Assembly (NCBI GenBank): GCA_003136315.1
Contig: PLDW01000088.1
Span: 1-64,000 of the forward strand
DNA length: 64,000 nt
Origin: Gemmataceae bacterium
GTDB lineage: Bacteria; Planctomycetota; Planctomycetia; Gemmatales; Gemmataceae
Direction of reading: 5' to 3'
Numbering within the stretch: the stretch's first letter is position 1; each line of letters opens with the position of its first letter. Both the position numbers and the translations under genes were made by a program. Below the pieces are notes generated by a model that saw only the letters and a list, made by a program, of their open reading frames with translations, was not told where the DNA came from and made no database searches. This document shows, piece by piece, positions 60,212-64,000 of this stretch.

Positions 60212-62533
60212 ATGGTGACGAAGATCGAGGATCGCCAGATGACACCCAGTCCAGACGGCTTGCCGCTCGTCTCGTGCATCATGCCGACTTGCGACCGTCG
60301 GAAGTTCGTGCCGCGGGCGATCCGCTATTTCCTGCACCAGGACTACCCCAAAAAGGAACTGATCGTTGTCGATGACGGTGCCAGCTCGGTTGGCGACCTG
60401 CTGCCTGATGACCCCAGACTTCGCTACTTCCGCCTGCCGCAGCGGGCGACGGTTGGGGCCAAACGTAACTTCGCCTGCGAGCAAGCTGCCGGCACGCTGA
60501 TCGCGCACTGGGACGACGATGACTGGCACGCACCGCGCCGGCTTCGTATGCAGGTCGAAGCGATGCAGCGTGCCGGTGCCGATCTCTGCGGGCTCAGGAC
60601 GCTTCTCTTCTATGACACCCGCACCTGCCGGGCCTGGCGATACACCCACCCGGAAAGCCAGCGGCCCTGGCTGGCTGGCAGTTCTTTGCTCTACACCCGT
60701 GCCTTCTGGGCCAACCACCGTTTCCCTCCGATCAATATCGGTGAGGACAGCCAATTCGTCGCTCATGCCGAACCCGGGCGGCTGGTCAGCATGCCGGATT
60801 TCACCGTCCATGTCGGCATCATTCACGATCAGAACGTGAGCCCCAAGCACACGGGTGGAGCCTGGTGGCACCCGCACCCTGTCGAGGACATCGGCCAGGT
60901 GGTGGGTGAAGATCTGGCCGATTACCAACGAGCTTCGACCGAGCCTTCGGCACCGACAGCGGTCGACCCGCCGCTTCGCAATGTCTTCGCCTGCCTATTC
61001 CACGAAAGCCCTGAGTGTGTCGTCGATCTGGTACGCAACCTGCGTCACCTGGACCCCACCTCGTCGGTGGTGCTTTACAACGGCAGCAAGAACCCTCGTT
61101 TGCTTGAGGGCGTGTTCACGTCCGATCGCAACGGGGCGGAGATCCACCCGACGCCGCAGCCAGTGGAGTGGGGCCACCTCCACAACTTTGCCATCGACTG
61201 CATGCGATTTGCGCTGGAACGTGGTCCGTTTGACACCCTCACGATTGTCGATTCCGACCAACTGGCACTGCGTCCAGGCTATTCGGCCAGGCTGGCGGAA
61301 TTCTTCGCCAGCAATCGTGACGTCGGGATGCTCGGCAACTCAGCGGGAAAGCTCCCCCCGAACACGAACATCCCTGCCGCTCGATTCGCCTACGCCGAGA
61401 CAGACCATTGGCGACCGTTTGTCCGCCGTTTCCCCGATGGTGAGGCGAAATTCGTCCACTGGAGCTTCTGGCCCACGACCGTTTTTACCGCCGACGCGGC
61501 CCGTGGTCTGGTCAAGTTGTTCGACGAGGACGAGCAGTTGCAGCAGATCGTGCGAACTTCGCGCATCTGGGCGACCGAAGAGGTGATCCTGCCGACGCTG
61601 GTGGCACTGTTGGGGTTCCGGATCGCTGCCAGCCCGTTCAGCTACGACTTTGTGAAGTTCCGCACACCGTACTCGGTTCAGCAACTCAACCACGCGATGA
61701 ACCGGGCCGATGTGTTCTGGGCCCACCCTGTGCCCCGCCGCTATGATGACCCGTTGCGCATGCACGTCCGCGAGCAATTTCACGACTACACCGCGGTGGC
61801 GACGACCACCCCAGAGCCGCCCGGCCCGCATCCAGTTTCGCACCAGCCAACGACTGCGGGGCCACACCTCCCCAAAGTCGCTGCATCCAATGGGCCGGGG
61901 CCGCCACCGTTTCTGCTGTCGCGGCCCATTCTGGCGCGGATGCGTGCTGTCGAGGGTTGGCTCGATGACGACGAGGCCGACCTACTCCTGGGCACGACCG
62001 TGCGGGCTCTGGTTGATGTGCCGGAGGCGTCTGCGGTCGTCGAGGTCGGCAGCTACTGCGGCCGGGCCACGGTCATCTTGGGTGCGGTTGTTCGCGCCGT
62101 CCGGCCGTCGGCACGTGTCTGGGCGGTGGACCCTCATGACGGCAAGATCGGCGCGGTCGGCCGGTACGTCAAGACCAGCGGTACGCTGGAAAAGTTGAAG
62201 GCAACCATCGCTGCCGCTGGCCTCTCCAATGTGGTCGAGATCGTCTGCTCTGCTGCGCCTCAACTGCCCTGGCAACAGCCGATTGCCTTGCTTGTGATTG
62301 ATGGCCTGCACGATTACACCAGTGTCTCGCAGGATTTCTACCACTTCGAGCCGTGGCTGGCCGACAATGGATTTGTAGCCTTCCACGACTACGCCAGCTA
62401 TTACCCGGGTGTTGTGGCTTTCGTCAACGAGCGGCTGGCAGGCGGCGGGTATTGTAAAGAGCAGAGTGTCAATAGCATGATCGTGTTGCAAAAGCAGCCG
62501 CAGCAGGCGAAGGATTCCGGAAGAGCCTCGTAA
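60212..62533 (+). CDS. GT2 glycosyltransferase fused to class I SAM methyltransferase
   Basis: LVSCIMPTCDRRKFVPRAIRYFLHQDYPKKELIVVDDGA, HWDDDDW; C-terminal VVEVGSYCGRATVILGAVVRA...VWAVDPHDG...LLVIDGLHDYTSV. Confidence 0.85.
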   Translation: MVTKIEDRQMTPSPDGLPLVSCIMPTCDRRKFVPRAIRYFLHQDYPKKELIVVDDGASSVGDLLPDDPRLRYFRLPQRATVGAKRNFACEQAAGTLIAHWDDDDWHAPRRLRMQVEAMQRAGADLCGLRTLLFYDTRTCRAWRYTHPESQRPWLAGSSLLYTRAFWANHRFPPINIGEDSQFVAHAEPGRLVSMPDFTVHVGIIHDQNVSPKHTGGAWWHPHPVEDIGQVVGEDLADYQRASTEPSAPTAVDPPLRNVFACLFHESPECVVDLVRNLRHLDPTSSVVLYNGSKNPRLLEGVFTSDRNGAEIHPTPQPVEWGHLHNFAIDCMRFALERGPFDTLTIVDSDQLALRPGYSARLAEFFASNRDVGMLGNSAGKLPPNTNIPAARFAYAETDHWRPFVRRFPDGEAKFVHWSFWPTTVFTADAARGLVKLFDEDEQLQQIVRTSRIWATEEVILPTLVALLGFRIAASPFSYDFVKFRTPYSVQQLNHAMNRADVFWAHPVPRRYDDPLRMHVREQFHDYTAVATTTPEPPGPHPVSHQPTTAGPHLPKVAASNGPGPPPFLLSRPILARMRAVEGWLDDDEADLLLGTTVRALVDVPEASAVVEVGSYCGRATVILGAVVRAVRPSARVWAVDPHDGKIGAVGRYVKTSGTLEKLKATIAAAGLSNVVEIVCSAAPQLPWQQPIALLVIDGLHDYTSVSQDFYHFEPWLADNGFVAFHDYASYYPGVVAFVNERLAGGGYCKEQSVNSMIVLQKQPQQAKDSGRAS

Positions 62534-62690
62534 CAGCTCTCGTGCCTCGAAATAGCCGTTCGGTGTGAGGTTCCACTTTATTGATATCTGGCTACAATAA
62601 CTGTCAATGGTTCGGTGGCTGGTTGTTACATGAGAAATATATATTAATAGATTGTGAGATACCAGCACTAATAATTAAGAACAAATATAC

Positions 62691-63353
62691 TTATAATGAT
62701 GCGAGAAAATCAATAAATCGATCCTGTGGGTTGCCATTCATTGTATAATATTTATCTGTATGTGGTTCGCCGCCATTGGAAACGAGTGATTTAATTTTCG
62801 CCCCCCCCCGTTTAAACAACCATTGTTCATAGAGGAATCGATTTGTGTCGATTGTCGGCTTCGGCAGCCCCCGAATCCATGCTGCAGTTGACCACCAGAA
62901 ATTACCACCGAAGATTGGCCCAAAGACTGGGTGAACGATGTGGCAAAATCCAGCGATGTCGAATTGCTGCAGATCTTCGACCCTCTGTTGCCAGTCGACG
63001 AGAATCGCGTGATTCATTGCCCATCGCCATTTGGTAGCATAAATACCTTTCAGCGTAACATTCTTGCCGTGAAAATAAACTATACTATGATTTTCAGTGC
63101 TAGTATCGCAGAATTGCTTGAGCGATGATAATGCTGAATATTCATAATAGTTTTCTTTGGACCAGTGAACGGTCAAATGTACACCTGCGGAGCCAGCTAG
63201 ATATCGCAATTCATTCGCTGCTTCCTCAGATGATTCCACGAGATGCGCCTCAATGCGGCCAGGAAATTGAGCTTTTCTGATAGTAATCAATTGTTCAGCC
63301 GCGATGTCAAACCAGTTATTTTTTTGCCAAAGAGTCCAGAATGCCATAATCAT
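62691..63353 (-). CDS. Hypothetical protein in glycosyltransferase context
   Basis: 220 aa; IVYFHGKNVTLKGIYATKWRWAMNHAI; adjacent to and overlapping the GT32-like gene. Confidence 0.55.
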   Translation of the reverse strand: MIMAFWTLWQKNNWFDIAAEQLITIRKAQFPGRIEAHLVESSEEAANELRYLAGSAGVHLTVHWSKENYYEYSALSSLKQFCDTSTENHSIVYFHGKNVTLKGIYATKWRWAMNHAILVDWQQRVEDLQQFDIAGFCHIVHPVFGPIFGGNFWWSTAAWIRGLPKPTIDTNRFLYEQWLFKRGGAKIKSLVSNGGEPHTDKYYTMNGNPQDRFIDFLASL

Positions 63354-64000
63354 GCAAGTGCCCTCCGGAATATTGCAAGCAGACGTGAATTACCGTTAAG
63401 AAACTCATTCTCAGACTGACTGTTTAACCATCCTCGGAGCGTGTGAAAAGAAGTCATGAAGCCGAATGAGCGAAAAGGGCCGATATCATCTTGAGTATCA
63501 GGCTGCTTCGTGAACCAATGAGGATCATTTACCGTGTGAGGCGATATGAGATGCGTCGGGATCTCCATCCAATTACACCACTCATTACGCCGGAATGCAT
63601 AGCCAATTGCATCCGAGGCCATGGCGAGCCAGGGCAAATTCTTGCCGTGGAGGCGAGCTTGGGCAAGAGCATAATCCGCAGCTGTATGCAAGAGCTTGGA
63701 CCCTTTCGATGCAACAAAAAAATTATCCATCCAGTTTCCGCCCCATTCTTTGAAACCGACAAAGTCGAAATTACTTGTAGCTAGTTGTGCCAACCCCTCC
63801 AAGGAGCGGAAGCAGATAAAATCCATGTCTAACCACATGCCGCCAACGGCAGCTATGAACGCCTTCCTGATCCAGTCGACTCGGTGCGTTACATAGATTC
63901 CATCCAACTCGCGCGGAATTGGACCAAGAATATCTTCAACATCTGCACGGGATAGAACGATAGTACGTGGATTATGTTGGATTATCGATTTGAGACATAA
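63350..64000 (-). CDS. GT32-like glycosyltransferase, 5' end beyond window
   Basis: RKAFIAAVGGMWLDMDFICFRSLE (DxD motif); frame stays open upstream of 63907 to the window edge (LCLKSIIQHNPRTIVLSRADVEDILGPIPRELDGIYVTHRVDW). Confidence 0.7.
   Translation of the reverse strand, partial: LCLKSIIQHNPRTIVLSRADVEDILGPIPRELDGIYVTHRVDWIRKAFIAAVGGMWLDMDFICFRSLEGLAQLATSNFDFVGFKEWGGNWMDNFFVASKGSKLLHTAADYALAQARLHGKNLPWLAMASDAIGYAFRRNEWCNWMEIPTHLISPHTVNDPHWFTKQPDTQDDIGPFRSFGFMTSFHTLRGWLNSQSENEFLNGNSRLLAIFRRALA

Noticed and set aside
1-64000. tRNA or rRNA genes
   Set aside because: No cloverleaf or rRNA signatures were recognised by eye; a tRNAscan/Infernal run would be needed to exclude them.

Overview
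The window is a high-GC chromosomal segment. Its gene content suggests Planctomycetes, probably Gemmataceae-like: planctomycete repeats, a kinase/TPR gene, FHA histidine kinases and a 'LEDLENR' extracellular motif. Taxonomy is inferred only. Housekeeping genes (adenylate kinase-like, M20 peptidase, GlmM-like mutase, pgi, apgM-type mutase, lysA, uxaA-like, SDR) alternate with accessory material. The accessory material comprises: (i) a convergent class III nucleotide cyclase / TIR-like gene pair next to a decayed tyrosine-recombinase remnant, a Pycsar-like defence candidate; (ii) a retron-like reverse transcriptase with YADD and VTG motifs, broken by a G-run frameshift and a later TAG, with strongly structured DNA upstream; (iii) a RAYT/Y1 transposase with perfect 25-bp inverted ends and REP-like arrays; (iv) a small-ORF plus retropepsin-like gene pair bracketed by a 51-bp duplication of the lysA 5' end; (v) a PIN/Phd toxin-antitoxin pair; (vi) several palindromic or MITE-like repeat families; (vii) a ~2,855-aa secreted protein with 14 tandem FG-GAP units followed by 12 NHL units; and (viii) an AT-rich glycosyltransferase segment at the right edge. 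All assignments come from reading motifs in the supplied translations. No database search was run.
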